Positions 34,937-43,777 of a stretch of 64,000 nucleotides of DNA are shown here, piece after piece. The stretch spans positions 1 through 64,000 of the forward strand of contig NZ_SELT01000013.1 of the NCBI RefSeq assembly GCF_004361065.1, given 5' to 3'. Origin of the DNA: Cognatilysobacter terrigena. GTDB lineage: Bacteria; Pseudomonadota; Gammaproteobacteria; Xanthomonadales; Xanthomonadaceae. Within the stretch, counting starts at the first letter, position 1. Every line of letters begins with the position of its first letter. The notes under the pieces are model-generated. The model ran no database searches. It was not told where the DNA came from and saw only the letters and a list, made by a program, of their open reading frames with translations. Position numbers and translations under genes: made by a program.

Positions 34937-34967
34937 GGCCGCCTCCGGGCGGCCTTGTCTTTTTCTT
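34937..34967 (+). terminator. Intrinsic terminator between the two S9A peptidase genes
   Basis: GGCCGCC (34937-34943) pairs with GGCGGCC (34948-34954) over a four-base loop, followed by a T-rich tail TTGTCTTTTTCTT. It ends about 20 bases before the next ATG, so it separates the two peptidase genes or acts as an attenuator in the leader of the second. Confidence 0.8.
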
Positions 34968-34985
34968 GCCGAAAGGAATCGCACA

Positions 34986-37160
34986 ATGCGCACCTTCCTG
35001 ACGCTCCTCACGCTCGCGCTGATGACCACCACTTCGAACGCCGCCAACCTCCCGACGCCGCCCGACGTCGCCAAGAAGCCGCACACCGTCAAGGCGCCGT
35101 TCGGCGCCGAGCGCAGCGACGAGTACTACTGGCTTCGCGACGACACGCGAAAGAATCCGGAAATGCTGGCGTACCTCAACGCGGAGAACGCCTACGTCGA
35201 CGCGTACATGCAGCGCCTGAAGCCGGTCGAGGATCGCCTGTACGATGAGATCGTCGGCCGCATCAAGCAGGACGACAGCTCGGTGCCGTTCCGTCACAAG
35301 GGCTACTGGTACTACTCGCGCTTCGAGGCCGGCAAGGACTACCCGGTACATGCGCGACGCCGCGATGCGCAGGGCGTCGATGCCGCGTCGATCCAGAAGG
35401 CCAATGATGCCGGCGACTTCAAGGACGAGCAGGTGCTGCTCGACGTCAACGCGCTCGCGTCCGGCAAGGACTACTACAGCGTCGGCGTCTACGAGGTCAG
35501 CGAGGACAACCGCCTGCTCGCGTATGCGGACGATGCCGTCGGCCGCCGCCAGTACGTCATCCGCTTCAAGAACCTCGAAACGGGCGAGATCTATCCCGAG
35601 GCCATCGAAGGCGCGTCGCCCGACATCGTCTGGGCCGACGACAGCCGCACGATCTTCTACATCGAGAACGATCCGGAAACGCTGCTGACCAAGCGCGTCA
35701 AGAAGCACGTGCTCGGCACGCCCGTCGCGCAGGACCCGGTCGTCTACGAGGAAGAGGACGACAGCTTCTACATGGGCCTCGATCGCACGCGCGACGACAA
35801 GTTCATCTGCATCTCGATGAGCAGCACGGTGTCCGACGAAATGCGTTGCGCGCCGGCCGCGGACCCGAAGGAGTTCTTCGTGTTCGCGCCGCGCGAGCGC
35901 GACGTCGAATACAGCGCCGATCATTACGCAGGTCGCTGGGTGATCCGCACCAACGAGGCGGGCGCGAAGAACTTCAAGCTCATGACCGCGCCCAGCGAGG
36001 CCCGCTCGCGCAAGGAATGGAAGGAGTGGATCGCGACTAGCGACGATGTCTTCATCGACGACTTCGAGCTGTTCCGCGATTTCACCGCCATCGCCGAGCG
36101 CTCCAACGGTCTCGAACGCCTGCGGGTGCTCAAGGCCGACGGCTCGCAGGAGTACGTCAAGGCCGACGAGCCGGCGTACAGCATGGGCCTGTCGACCAAC
36201 GCCGAGCCCGAGACCGACTGGCTGCGCTACACCTACACCTCGCTCACTACGCCGGCGACGACGTACGAGGTCAACACCCGCACCGGCGAGCGCAACCTGC
36301 TCAAGCAGCAGCCGGTGATCGGTTACGACGCGTCGAAGTACGTCACCGAGCGCGTCTGGGCGACGGCGCGCGACGGCACGAAGATCCCAGTGTCGCTGGT
36401 CTACAAGAAGGGCTTCAAGAAGGACGGGACCGCCGCGCTGTTGCAGTACGGCTATGGCAGCTACGGCGCGTCGATGGATCCGGGCTTCAACCTGCCAGTG
36501 GTGAGCCTGCTCGATCGCGGCGTGGTGTATGCGATCGCGCACATCCGCGGCGGCGAGGAGATGGGGCGTCGCTGGTACGAAGCCGGCAAGCTGTTCAACA
36601 AGAAGAACACCTTCACCGACTTCATCGACGTCACCGACGACCTGGTGAAGCAGGGCTATGCCGCGAAGGATCGCGTTGCCGCATACGGCGGCAGCGCGGG
36701 TGGCCTGCTGATGGGCGCGATCTCGAACATGGCGCCCGACAAGTACCGCCTGATTCTGTCGCAGGTGCCGTTCGTGGACGTGGTGACGACGATGCTCGAT
36801 CCCACCATCCCGCTCACGACCAACGAATACGACGAGTGGGGCAACCCGGAGAAGAAGGACTTCTACGACTACATGCTGTCGTATTCGCCGTACGACAACC
36901 TGTCGAAGCAGGCCTATCCGGCGATGTTCGTCGGCACGGGTCTCTGGGATTCGCAGGTGCAGTACTGGGAGCCGGCGAAGTACGTGGCGCGCCTGCGCGA
37001 TCTTGATACGTCGAACAACCCGATCCTGTTCCGCACCAACATGGACGCGGGCCACGGTGGCAAGTCGGGGCGTTTCCGCCGTTATCGCGAACTCGCCGAG
37101 ATGTACGCGTTCGCGCTCGACCAGCTCCACGTGGCCGATACCGCAACGCCGTTGAAGTGA
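34986..37160 (+). CDS. Oligopeptidase B-like S9A serine peptidase, exported
   Basis: A 724-residue enzyme with a signal peptide (about 1-19). FGAERSDEYYWLRDD at the start is the oligopeptidase B N-terminal motif; the propeller runs to about 450; the catalytic domain has YGYGSYGASMD, nucleophile Ser570 in YGGSAGGLL, Asp in LWDSQVQYWEPAKY region and His in MDAGHGGKSGR. Oligopeptidase B cleaves after Arg and Lys; the acidic S1 determinants were not checked. A GAAAGGAATC Shine-Dalgarno sits before the ATG at 34986. It directly follows a related but shorter S9A gene, separated by an intrinsic terminator, so the two are likely an old tandem pair with separate control. Confidence 0.92.
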   Translation: MRTFLTLLTLALMTTTSNAANLPTPPDVAKKPHTVKAPFGAERSDEYYWLRDDTRKNPEMLAYLNAENAYVDAYMQRLKPVEDRLYDEIVGRIKQDDSSVPFRHKGYWYYSRFEAGKDYPVHARRRDAQGVDAASIQKANDAGDFKDEQVLLDVNALASGKDYYSVGVYEVSEDNRLLAYADDAVGRRQYVIRFKNLETGEIYPEAIEGASPDIVWADDSRTIFYIENDPETLLTKRVKKHVLGTPVAQDPVVYEEEDDSFYMGLDRTRDDKFICISMSSTVSDEMRCAPAADPKEFFVFAPRERDVEYSADHYAGRWVIRTNEAGAKNFKLMTAPSEARSRKEWKEWIATSDDVFIDDFELFRDFTAIAERSNGLERLRVLKADGSQEYVKADEPAYSMGLSTNAEPETDWLRYTYTSLTTPATTYEVNTRTGERNLLKQQPVIGYDASKYVTERVWATARDGTKIPVSLVYKKGFKKDGTAALLQYGYGSYGASMDPGFNLPVVSLLDRGVVYAIAHIRGGEEMGRRWYEAGKLFNKKNTFTDFIDVTDDLVKQGYAAKDRVAAYGGSAGGLLMGAISNMAPDKYRLILSQVPFVDVVTTMLDPTIPLTTNEYDEWGNPEKKDFYDYMLSYSPYDNLSKQAYPAMFVGTGLWDSQVQYWEPAKYVARLRDLDTSNNPILFRTNMDAGHGGKSGRFRRYRELAEMYAFALDQLHVADTATPLK

Positions 37161-37166
37161 CGCCGG

Positions 37167-37191
37167 CGCGCCGCGTTCGCTGCGCGGCGCG
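37167..37191 (+). terminator. GC-rich hairpin directly after the oligopeptidase gene, no U tract
   Basis: CGCGCCGCG (37167-37175) pairs perfectly with CGCGGCGCG (37183-37191) over a seven-base loop, six bases after the stop codon. No T run follows, so it may stabilise the 3' end or terminate with help rather than act as a canonical intrinsic terminator. Confidence 0.45.
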
Positions 37192-37354
37192 ACGAAGGCC
37201 GAGTCGTCTCACGGGCCGCATCCGGATGGCTTCGCGCCGCGTACGCGCGCGGGGCCTGGTCCCACGCGTATCTCCGACGTGCGGTCACCGCCGCGATCCA
37301 CGCGATGGCAGGGTGGCGACACCGCCGGCGCCCGCCCGGCGCGCGGAGTGCGCG

Positions 37355-37843
37355 ATGTCGAACGTGTCCTGGCGTCCCCTCGTGCTCGGCGGCCTGCTCG
37401 CCGGCCTGCTCGACCTCACCTTCGCCTTTTGCTTCGCCGGTGCCTACGGCAAGAGCCCGGTCTTCGTGATGCAGACCATCGCGAGCGGCTGGCTCGGCAA
37501 TGCGGCCTACGACGGCGGCACCGCGACCGCCGCGCTCGGCTTCGTCTCGCACTTCGCCCTCGCGCTGCTGTGGGCCGTCCTGTTCCTGCTCGCGGCGCGG
37601 CGCATGCCCGCGCTGGTCGCGCATCCGGTGGTCGCCGGCATCGCGTTCGGCGTCGTGGTGTTCCTGGTGATGCGCCTCGCGGTGCTGCCACTCTCGGCGT
37701 ATCCCCGCCCGGTGGTGTTCAAGCCGCTGTCGACGGTGCTCGATCTGGCGTCGCACACGCTGCTGTTCGGCGTGCCGATCGCGATCGGGGCACGGCATGC
37801 GCTGCGCGGCGGGCGGATGGTCGGTGCCACTGCGACCGCGTGA
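37355..37843 (+). CDS. Four-helix membrane protein, unknown function
   Basis: A 162-residue integral membrane protein with four hydrophobic segments (about 10-32, 55-78, 85-108 and 130-150). Similar proteins are annotated as hypothetical or DUF1440-like inner-membrane proteins; I do not assign a family with certainty. The ATG at 37355 is chosen because a CGGAG box precedes it at a workable distance and the first helix starts at once; an in-frame extension to 37157 is Arg-rich and unlikely. It lies between the peptidase and lptM on the same strand, 37 bases before lptM, which seems to have its own promoter inside that gap. Confidence 0.75.
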   Translation: MSNVSWRPLVLGGLLAGLLDLTFAFCFAGAYGKSPVFVMQTIASGWLGNAAYDGGTATAALGFVSHFALALLWAVLFLLAARRMPALVAHPVVAGIAFGVVVFLVMRLAVLPLSAYPRPVVFKPLSTVLDLASHTLLFGVPIAIGARHALRGGRMVGATATA

Positions 37844-37868
37844 GCGCGGGGCCGTCGCGGCCTCGCGC

Positions 37869-37874
37869 TACACT
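37869..37874 (+). promoter_or_regulatory. Candidate -10 box TACACT; lptM mRNA possibly leaderless
   Basis: TACACT ends six bases before the lptM ATG (37881), and no Shine-Dalgarno is present, so the transcript would begin at or next to the start codon. The spacer CGCCGC is identical to that before ubiE. No clear -35 element. Confidence 0.4.
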
Positions 37875-37880
37875 CGCCGC

Positions 37881-38126
37881 ATGAAGCCCCGAATCCTCGT
37901 CGTCGCCCTCCTGTCCCTCGGTCTCGCCGCCTGCGGCAACAAGGGTCCGCTCGTGCTCCCGACCGCGCCGCCGCCGGAACAGGCGCCGCCCGTGGAATCG
38001 CCGCCGGCCACGCCGCCGACGCCCGAAACGCTGAACGACCAGCAGAGCGCGACCCCGCCCGAGGGCGACGCCAGCGACGCCGGCAACACCACACCGCCGC
38101 CGTCGAGCCCGCCGCCGACGCCGTAA
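37881..38126 (+). CDS. lptM: LPS translocon maturation chaperone LptM (YifL-like lipoprotein)
   Basis: An 81-residue lipoprotein. The signal peptide ends in the lipobox LGLAAC (Cys18), immediately followed by GNKGPLVLP, which matches the invariant CGxKGPL motif of LptM/YifL. The rest is a Pro-rich, acidic, disordered tail with PP and TPP repeats, longer than in E. coli. LptM is anchored in the outer membrane and assists oxidative maturation of LptD in the LptDE lipopolysaccharide translocon. It directly precedes dapF (four bases), the conserved gene pair in gammaproteobacteria, which strengthens the name. The ATG at 37881 is chosen for the signal peptide; the frame is open upstream without coding character. 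Confidence 0.9.
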   Translation: MKPRILVVALLSLGLAACGNKGPLVLPTAPPPEQAPPVESPPATPPTPETLNDQQSATPPEGDASDAGNTTPPPSSPPPTP

Positions 38127-38130
38127 GGCC

Positions 38131-38967
38131 ATGCGCTTCACCAAGATGCACGGCGCGGGCAACGACTTCGTCGTGCTCGACCTGCGCGACGGCCGCGATG
38201 CGCCGTCGCCGGCGCTGTGCCGCGCGCTCGCCGACCGCCACACCGGCGTCGGCTGCGACCAGATCCTGACGATCGAACGCGCCGACGACGCGTCCGTCGT
38301 CGCGCGCTACGGCATCTTCAACGCCGACGGCAGCCGCGCCGGCCAGTGCGGCAACGGCGCGCGCTGCGTCGCCGCGTGGTTGCGTCGCGATGCGGCGTCC
38401 CGCGGCTCGTCGCTGCCGGAGCGTTTCGACGTCACCAGCCCCGCCGGTCGCCATGCCGTCGAGTTCATCGGCGACGATCGCGTGCGCCTCGACATGGGCC
38501 GGCCGCGCTTCGCGCCCGCCGACGTGCCGCTCGCCGGCTTCGACGCTGCGGACGAGTACGTGTTGCGCGTCGACGATCGCGACGTGCGCTTTTCCGCCGC
38601 GTCGATGGGCAACCCGCATGCGGTGATCCGCGTCGACGACGTCGACATCGCGCCGGTCGACACGCTCGGGCCCGCCGTGCAGCGCGATCCCGCGTTCCCC
38701 GATTCCGTGAACGTCGGTTTCGTGCAGGTCGTCGATCGCGGCCACCTGCGCCTGCGCGTTTACGAGCGCGGCGTCGGTGAAACGCTCGCCTGCGGCAGCG
38801 GCGCCTGCGCGGCCGCGGTGACCGCGATGCGACGCGGCTGGGTCGAGCGCGCTGTCGACGTCGCGCTGCCCGGCGGCACGCTGCGCATCGAATGGCCGTC
38901 GGACGACGGGAGCGTCGCGATGACCGGCCCGGCCGCATTCGTTTTCGAAGGAGATTGGCTCGAATGA
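38131..38967 (+). CDS. dapF: Diaminopimelate epimerase
   Basis: A 278-residue enzyme interconverting LL- and meso-diaminopimelate in lysine and peptidoglycan synthesis. The two catalytic Cys are present: Cys73 in QCGNGARC and Cys221 in [25 protein letters not shown] is the family N-terminus and GVGCDQ a substrate loop. Cofactor-independent and cytoplasmic. The length is typical. It starts four bases after lptM and overlaps the DUF484 gene by four bases (ATGA at 38964), so the lptM-dapF-DUF484-xerC order is that of the classic gammaproteobacterial operon. Confidence 0.97.
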   Translation: MRFTKMHGAGNDFVVLDLRDGRDAPSPALCRALADRHTGVGCDQILTIERADDASVVARYGIFNADGSRAGQCGNGARCVAAWLRRDAASRGSSLPERFDVTSPAGRHAVEFIGDDRVRLDMGRPRFAPADVPLAGFDAADEYVLRVDDRDVRFSAASMGNPHAVIRVDDVDIAPVDTLGPAVQRDPAFPDSVNVGFVQVVDRGHLRLRVYERGVGETLACGSGACAAAVTAMRRGWVERAVDVALPGGTLRIEWPSDDGSVAMTGPAAFVFEGDWLE

Positions 38968-39638
38968 CCGACAGCACCGAAAAGCTCGGCGCGCACGAAG
39001 TCGCGACGTGGCTGCGGCGGCATCCCGAATTCCTGCGGCAGTTCCCGGACCTGGCCGCGTCGCTCGTCGTCCCGCGCGAATCGGGCCCGGCCGCGTCGCT
39101 GGCGAGCTACCAGCTCGAAGTGCTGCGCGAGAAGAACCGCGAACTCACGCGTCGCCTGCAGGAGCTGTTCGCGAACGCGCAGGAGAACGAACGCCTGTCC
39201 GTGCGCATCCACCAGCTCACGATCGCGCTGATGCGCCAAGGCACTGCGATGGACACGCTGCGCGCGATGGCGGCGTCGCTCGCGGAAGACTTCAGCGGCG
39301 ACCTCTTGCGCATCGTGCTGCTCAAGCCCATCGACGGCATCGAGCCGGCGGACTGGCTGGACGTCATCGGCCCCGGCGACCTGCGCTTCAAGCCGTTCGC
39401 GGATTTCCTCGCGGGCGACGAGCCGCTGTGCGGCCGCCTGCAGCCGGCCAAGCAGGACGTGCTCTACGGCGATCGCACCGACGACGCGCAGTCCACCGCG
39501 CTGTTCTCGGCGCAGGGCCTCGCGATGGTCGCGGTCGGCAGCCGCGATCCGAACCGTTTCTATCCCGGCATGGGCACGCTGTTCCTGCGCATGATGGGCG
39601 AGTCGCTGGGCGCGGCGCTGTCGAGGTATGTCGACTGA
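38964..39638 (+). CDS. DUF484 family protein (GAF-like)
   Basis: A 224-residue cytoplasmic protein of the DUF484 family. Residues about 10-25 contain [18 protein letters not shown], the diagnostic start; a coiled-coil helix follows ([19 protein letters not shown], about 48-75), then a GAF-like domain ending [17 protein letters not shown]. It has no known enzymatic activity and almost always lies between dapF and xerC. The ATG at 38964 overlaps the dapF stop, with GAAGGAGA upstream; its end overlaps the xerC start by 11 bases. A role in cell division or recombination is suggested only by the conserved location. Confidence 0.92.
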   Translation: MTDSTEKLGAHEVATWLRRHPEFLRQFPDLAASLVVPRESGPAASLASYQLEVLREKNRELTRRLQELFANAQENERLSVRIHQLTIALMRQGTAMDTLRAMAASLAEDFSGDLLRIVLLKPIDGIEPADWLDVIGPGDLRFKPFADFLAGDEPLCGRLQPAKQDVLYGDRTDDAQSTALFSAQGLAMVAVGSRDPNRFYPGMGTLFLRMMGESLGAALSRYVD

Positions 39639-40539
39639 CGTCGCCACCGCGGACGTCGCCACGCCGGCGTCCGTCGAGGCGTTCCTCGCGCATCTCGCGG
39701 GCGAACGCCAGGTGTCCGCGCACACGCTCGACGCATACCGACGCGATCTTGCATCGCTGACCGGCTGGTCGACCGCGAAGAGTCTCGCCATCGAGTCGCT
39801 CGACGGCGAACACCTGCGCGCCTTCATCGCCGACGAGCACCGTCGCGGCTGTTCGCCGAAGACGCTACAGCGTCGACTCTCGGCGTGTCGCAGCTTCTAC
39901 GGCTGGATGCTGCGCCACGGTCGCATCGCCGCGAATCCCGTCGCCGGCCTGCGCGCGCCCAAAGCGCCGCGCAAGCTGCCGCGCGTGCTCGATCCGGACG
40001 AAGCGAAGACGCTGGTCGAAACGCCGGTCGACGCGCCGCTGGGCCTGCGCGATCGCGCGCTGCTCGAACTGTTCTATTCGTCCGGCCTGCGCCTGTCGGA
40101 ACTCTGCGGCCTGCGCTGGTCGCAGATCGATCTCGACGACGGCCTCGTCACCGTGCACGGCAAGGGCCGCCGCGAACGCACCGTGCCGGTCGGCTCGCAT
40201 GCGCGCGCCGCGCTGGCCGATTGGCGCGCCTCGACCGGTGCGAAGAACGACGACCCCGTCTTTCCCGGACGCGGCAATGCGTCGATCACGCCGCGCGCGG
40301 TGCAACTGCGCGTGCGCCAGCTCGCCGAACGGCAGGGCCTGTTCAAGCAGGTGCACCCGCACATGCTGCGGCACTCGTTCGCCAGCCACATCCTCGAATC
40401 GTCCGGCGACCTGCGTGGCGTGCAGGAGCTGCTCGGCCATGCCGACCTGTCGACGACGCAGATCTACACGCACCTCGACTACCAGCACCTCGCCAAGGTC
40501 TACGACGCCGCGCACCCGCGCGCGCGACGCAAGCGCTGA
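39628..40539 (+). CDS. xerC: Tyrosine recombinase XerC
   Basis: A 303-residue tyrosine recombinase. The N-terminal SAM-like core-binding domain (about 14-98, VEAFLAHLAGERQVSAHTLDAYRRDL) is followed by the catalytic domain with the Arg in SSGLRLSELCGL, Lys in VHGKGRRERT, the HxxR motif in HPHMLRHSFA, His in LLGHADL and nucleophile Tyr280 in TTQIYTHLD. With XerD it resolves chromosome dimers at dif during division. The start at 39628 overlaps the DUF484 gene by 11 bases; an in-frame ATG slightly later would remove only unconserved residues. Context (dapF-DUF484-xerC) separates it from XerD. It is probably not a phage or integron integrase. Confidence 0.95.
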   Translation: MSTDVATADVATPASVEAFLAHLAGERQVSAHTLDAYRRDLASLTGWSTAKSLAIESLDGEHLRAFIADEHRRGCSPKTLQRRLSACRSFYGWMLRHGRIAANPVAGLRAPKAPRKLPRVLDPDEAKTLVETPVDAPLGLRDRALLELFYSSGLRLSELCGLRWSQIDLDDGLVTVHGKGRRERTVPVGSHARAALADWRASTGAKNDDPVFPGRGNASITPRAVQLRVRQLAERQGLFKQVHPHMLRHSFASHILESSGDLRGVQELLGHADLSTTQIYTHLDYQHLAKVYDAAHPRARRKR

Positions 40540-40554
40540 TCGCGTCAGGCGCCG

Positions 40555-40575
40555 GCCGCTCGTCCGAAGAGCGGC
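40555..40575 (+). terminator. Hairpin after xerC, no U tract
   Basis: GCCGCTC (40555-40561) pairs with GAGCGGC (40569-40575) over a seven-base loop, 15 bases after the xerC stop. The following bases are GTGAGCGCG, so this is at most a non-canonical terminator. Confidence 0.35.
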
Positions 40576-40661
40576 GTGAGCGCGCGGTTCCGGGACCTCC
40601 GGCATAGGCAGACAGCCCGCCCGACCGCGATGCTCGGACATCCCCCAATGGAAGTGGTGCC

Positions 40662-42680
40662 ATGCCGCGTTCCCGTCTTTCGCTCGTCCTCCTCGTCGCT
40701 GCCGGCACCGCGTCCGCCGGCTCGCTGCACGGCATCCTTCCGCAGGACATCAACCGCGACGCCAACGCCTGCACCGACTTCTTCGATTTCGCGAACGGAG
40801 CATGGCGCAAGCAGCATCCGATCCCGAGCTACATGGATCGATGGAGCCGGCGCTGGGAGTCCGGCGAGGTCAACAAGGAGCACGTGCGCGACATCCTTAC
40901 CGAGGTGTCGGCGAAGACGGACTGGCCGCAGGGCAGCGCGCAGCAGCTCTCGGGCGACTACTACGCCGCCTGCATGGACGAGCATGCGATCGACGCGCGC
41001 GGCATGGCGCCCGCGCAGAAGCTGCTCGACGACGTGAGCGGCATGAAGAGCCGCGCCGACGTGCAGCGCGTGATCGGCCACCTCAACGACGTCGGCATCG
41101 CCGCGCCGTTCGCCCTCAACTCCGGGCAGGACCTGCACAACCCGACGCAGGTGGTGGCACAGATCGGCGCGGCCGGCATCGGCATGCCCGACCGCGACTA
41201 CTACCTCAAGCCCGACGCACGCTTCGTCGAAGCGCGCGCGAAATATCTCGAGCATGTCGCGAAGATGTTCGAACTCGCCGGCGCGAAGCCGAACGTCGCC
41301 AAGGCGAACGCGGCCACGGTATTCGCGTTCGAGAAGCGGCTCGCCGAAGCCTCGCTCGACAACGTGGCGCTGCGCGATCCCAAGCAGCAGGACCACACGA
41401 TGACGTTCGCGCAGCTGCAGGCGCTCGCGCCGGCCTTCGACTGGGGCGCGTATTTCGACGCCGCGCGCATCCCGCGCGCCGACCTCAACGTCACCCAGCC
41501 GCGTTTCGTGCAGCAGTTCAACCGCGAACTCGCGTCGACGCCCGTCGACCAGTGGCGCACCTACCTGCGCTGGCAGGTGCTTAATGCGTCCGCCGACACG
41601 CTGCCGACACCCTTCGTCGCCCAGAACTTCGCCTTCTACGGCAAGTACCTGAGCGGCGCGACCGAGATGAAACCTCGCTGGAAGCGCTGCGCGGAGGATA
41701 CCGACGCGCTGCTCGGGGATGCGCTCGGCCATGCCTACGTCGAGAAGTACTTCCCGCCGGAAGCCAAGGCGCGCATGCAGGACATGGTCAAGAACATCCT
41801 GCTCGCCATGCACGACACCATCGACGGGCTCGCATGGATGAGCCCCGAGACCAAGACGAAAGCGCTGGAAAAGCTGTCGACCTTCAATCCGAAGATCGGC
41901 TACCCCGACAAGTGGAAGAGCTACGACGGCGTGCGCCTGTCGCGTGCGTCGTACTGGAACGATCGCGAGGCGGCGCTGCGCTGGAACGTGACCGACGACC
42001 GCGCGCAGATCGGCAAGCCGGTCGATCGCGCGCGCTGGGGCATGACGCCGCCGACGTCGAACGCGTACTACAACCCGCTGCTCAACGAGATCGTGTTCCC
42101 CGCCGGCATCCTGCAGCCGCCGGCGTTCGACGTAAACGCGACCGACGCGGTGAACTACGGCGCGATCGGCGTCGTCATCGGCCACGAGATCAGCCACGGT
42201 TTCGACGACCAGGGCGCGCAGTTCGACGCGCAGGGCCGCCTGCAGAACTGGTGGACGCCGAACGACAACGCGCAGTTCGCCGCCAAGGGGCAGTGCGTCG
42301 TCAAGCAGTTCGACAACACCTTCATCGCACCGGGCCTGCACCACAACGGCAAGCTCGTGCTCGGCGAATCGATCGGCGACCTCGCCGGCGCGAAGATCGC
42401 GTATCGCGCGTATCAGAAGTCGCGCGAGGGCAAGGGTCCGGAGCCGACCATCGACGGCTACACGCCGGAGCAGCAGTTCTTCATCGCCTGGGGCCAGTGG
42501 CGCGGCGACGAAACACGCCCTGAAACGCAGCGCACCATGATCCAGGGCGACCCCCATCCGGTCGCGAAGTACCGCGTCAACGGCCCGCTGTCGAATCTGC
42601 CGGAGTTCCGCGAAGCGTTCGAATGCAAGGCGGGCGACGCCATGGTCCGGCCCGACGCGGATCGCTGCGAGGTCTGGTGA
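40662..42680 (+). CDS. M13-family zinc endopeptidase (neprilysin/PepO-like), exported
   Basis: A 672-residue metallopeptidase with a signal peptide (residues 1-19, ending SAG). CTDFFDFANGAWRKQHPIP at about 36-54 is the M13 N-terminal signature. The zinc site is HEISH (His508, Glu509, His512) with the third ligand Glu569 in GESIGDLAG, and NAYYNP is the substrate-binding motif upstream. Length and order are typical of bacterial M13 enzymes, which cleave peptides up to about 5 kDa in the periplasm or outside the cell. It follows xerC on the same strand but probably has a separate promoter in the 122-bp gap. A very strong hairpin follows the stop. Confidence 0.94.
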   Translation: MPRSRLSLVLLVAAGTASAGSLHGILPQDINRDANACTDFFDFANGAWRKQHPIPSYMDRWSRRWESGEVNKEHVRDILTEVSAKTDWPQGSAQQLSGDYYAACMDEHAIDARGMAPAQKLLDDVSGMKSRADVQRVIGHLNDVGIAAPFALNSGQDLHNPTQVVAQIGAAGIGMPDRDYYLKPDARFVEARAKYLEHVAKMFELAGAKPNVAKANAATVFAFEKRLAEASLDNVALRDPKQQDHTMTFAQLQALAPAFDWGAYFDAARIPRADLNVTQPRFVQQFNRELASTPVDQWRTYLRWQVLNASADTLPTPFVAQNFAFYGKYLSGATEMKPRWKRCAEDTDALLGDALGHAYVEKYFPPEAKARMQDMVKNILLAMHDTIDGLAWMSPETKTKALEKLSTFNPKIGYPDKWKSYDGVRLSRASYWNDREAALRWNVTDDRAQIGKPVDRARWGMTPPTSNAYYNPLLNEIVFPAGILQPPAFDVNATDAVNYGAIGVVIGHEISHGFDDQGAQFDAQGRLQNWWTPNDNAQFAAKGQCVVKQFDNTFIAPGLHHNGKLVLGESIGDLAGAKIAYRAYQKSREGKGPEPTIDGYTPEQQFFIAWGQWRGDETRPETQRTMIQGDPHPVAKYRVNGPLSNLPEFREAFECKAGDAMVRPDADRCEVW

Positions 42681-43201
42681 GCCCGACCGCAGCGACGACG
42701 TGAGCCGCGTCGTCGCTGCGGGGCTGAACGCAGGGCTTCACGTTCACGTACCCCGCTTCGTGCATGATGGATACGCTCCCCGCGACTCCATCAGCGGAGC
42801 AACGACCTCCGGAGGAGGCACAGCGGCGAGCGACCGGATTCCTCGCGGCTTCAATCGCGTAGACCGTACCTGGCGCCCCCGGCACACAACCGAGTCCGCT
42901 CCGCCCTCTGGCGGGATCTGCGCAATCCACGCACTCGGTTGAATTCAATGACTACTGCCATGATCCGGCGCGCCGCAGGCGGGGCGGTTGAGTTCACGCA
43001 CAAACGGGTGGCGCGGTTGAAACGCCTGCGCCGCCGATCGCTCCACATCGCACGACGCGACTGCGAAGGCGGCGCGGTCAGCGCACCCACCCGCCACATG
43101 TCCGACGCCACGATGCGACGCGATCGTCACGTAGGGCGCACGTGCCGCGCCGCGTCGCGCATCGACGACACGTCGAACCTGCGTGCGATGGAGCGTCGCC
43201 C
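42681..43201. other. 521-bp region without a supported gene
   Basis: It begins with the pepO-type hairpin (42687-42721). In the middle is the perfect palindrome TTGAATTCAA (42939-42948). A short plus-strand frame, 42939-43205, would overlap the next gene's GTG by its stop, but it is extremely Arg-rich and has no recognisable start signal, so I do not call it. Nothing else is seen; a promoter for the receiver protein gene should lie at its right end. Confidence 0.5.
42687..42721 (+). terminator. Very strong 14-bp hairpin after the M13 peptidase gene, no U tract
   Basis: Arms 42687-42700 and 42708-42721 are perfectly complementary over 14 bp with a seven-base loop, starting six bases after the stop. 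The sequence contains CGTCGTCG like the hairpin at 4012-4042. The absence of a T tract suggests mRNA 3'-end protection or factor-assisted termination. Confidence 0.5.
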
Positions 43202-43654
43202 GTGACGCGGCGCCTGGAATCGCGGCGCGTGCTCATCGTCGAGGACGAGTTCCTGATGGCCGACGAGTTCGCGCGTTCGTTCGAAGCGGCCGGCGCGGAA
43301 GTCATCGGCCCGTATTCCGTCGTCGAGGACGCGATCGAGGCCGCACGTTGGCAACCGCTCGACGCCGCAGTGCTCGACGTCGTGCTGCTGGAGGAGTCCG
43401 TCGCGCCGGTCGCGGCACTGCTGCGGGCCCGCGGGATTCCATTCCTGTTCGCCACCGGCGTCGAGGCCAATTGCCTGCCGGGCGGCTATGAATCGGTGCC
43501 CGTCGTCGAAAAGCCCTGCGACATCGATGAGCTCGTGACGGCGCTGACCGCGCTGGTCGATTCACGGCCGCGGGCGCTCGATGCGCTGCGCTGCGACACC
43601 GCCGAAACGGACGCCGACGGCGACGCCGTCTACTCGCGGTCCTCGCTGGGCTGA
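43202..43654 (+). CDS. Stand-alone response-regulator receiver protein
   Basis: A 150-residue protein consisting almost only of a CheY-like receiver domain: RRVLIVEDEFLMADEF with the acidic pair at the N-terminus, phospho-acceptor Asp59 in AAVLDVVLLEES, Thr in FLFATGVE and Lys in VVEKPCDIDEL. After about residue 122 a short acidic tail follows (TAETDADGDAV) with no output domain. Such single receivers often act in phosphorelays or as histidine-kinase partners. The GTG start at 43202 is chosen because the domain begins right after it; upstream in-frame sequence is Arg/Ser-rich. No kinase is next to it. It lies 123 bases before hslV, separated by a heat-shock promoter, so it is not part of that operon. 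Confidence 0.85.
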   Translation: MTRRLESRRVLIVEDEFLMADEFARSFEAAGAEVIGPYSVVEDAIEAARWQPLDAAVLDVVLLEESVAPVAALLRARGIPFLFATGVEANCLPGGYESVPVVEKPCDIDELVTALTALVDSRPRALDALRCDTAETDADGDAVYSRSSLG

Positions 43655-43711
43655 CGCGCGGCGTCCGGCCGAACGCAAGCTCTCCGGGCGATCCATGCGG
43701 CACTGGCGCGT

Positions 43712-43740
43712 CTTGAACGCCGAGGCCGCCACCCTCATGT
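43712..43740 (+). promoter_or_regulatory. Sigma-32 (RpoH)-type heat-shock promoter of hslVU
   Basis: CTTGAAC at 43712-43718 matches the -35 consensus CTTGAAA at six of seven bases, and CCTCATGT at 43733-43740 matches the -10 consensus CCCCATNT with one mismatch; the spacer is 14 bases, within the accepted range. Transcription would start near 43746, about 32 bases before the hslV ATG, with a GGAG Shine-Dalgarno at 43768-43771. hslVU is a known RpoH target in proteobacteria. Confidence 0.6.
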
Positions 43741-43777
43741 CGGGTGAACGCCGGCGCCGCCGGCTTCCGGAGCCCGC

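Noticed and set aside
32280-37130. A very long open frame on the minus strand (over 1600 codons) opposite the two S9A peptidase genes
   Set aside because: It is antisense to two genes with complete catalytic motifs, has Arg/Val/Asp-rich shadow composition and no recognisable domain. Long antisense frames are expected at this GC content.
39628-40539. Integrase of a mobile element
   Set aside because: The tyrosine recombinase is in the conserved dapF-DUF484-xerC context, with no attachment-site repeats or phage genes nearby.
42939-43205. Short plus-strand frame whose stop overlaps the GTG of the receiver gene
   Set aside because: The overlap looks like translational coupling, but the 88 residues are extremely Arg-rich, with no Shine-Dalgarno and no resemblance to a family.
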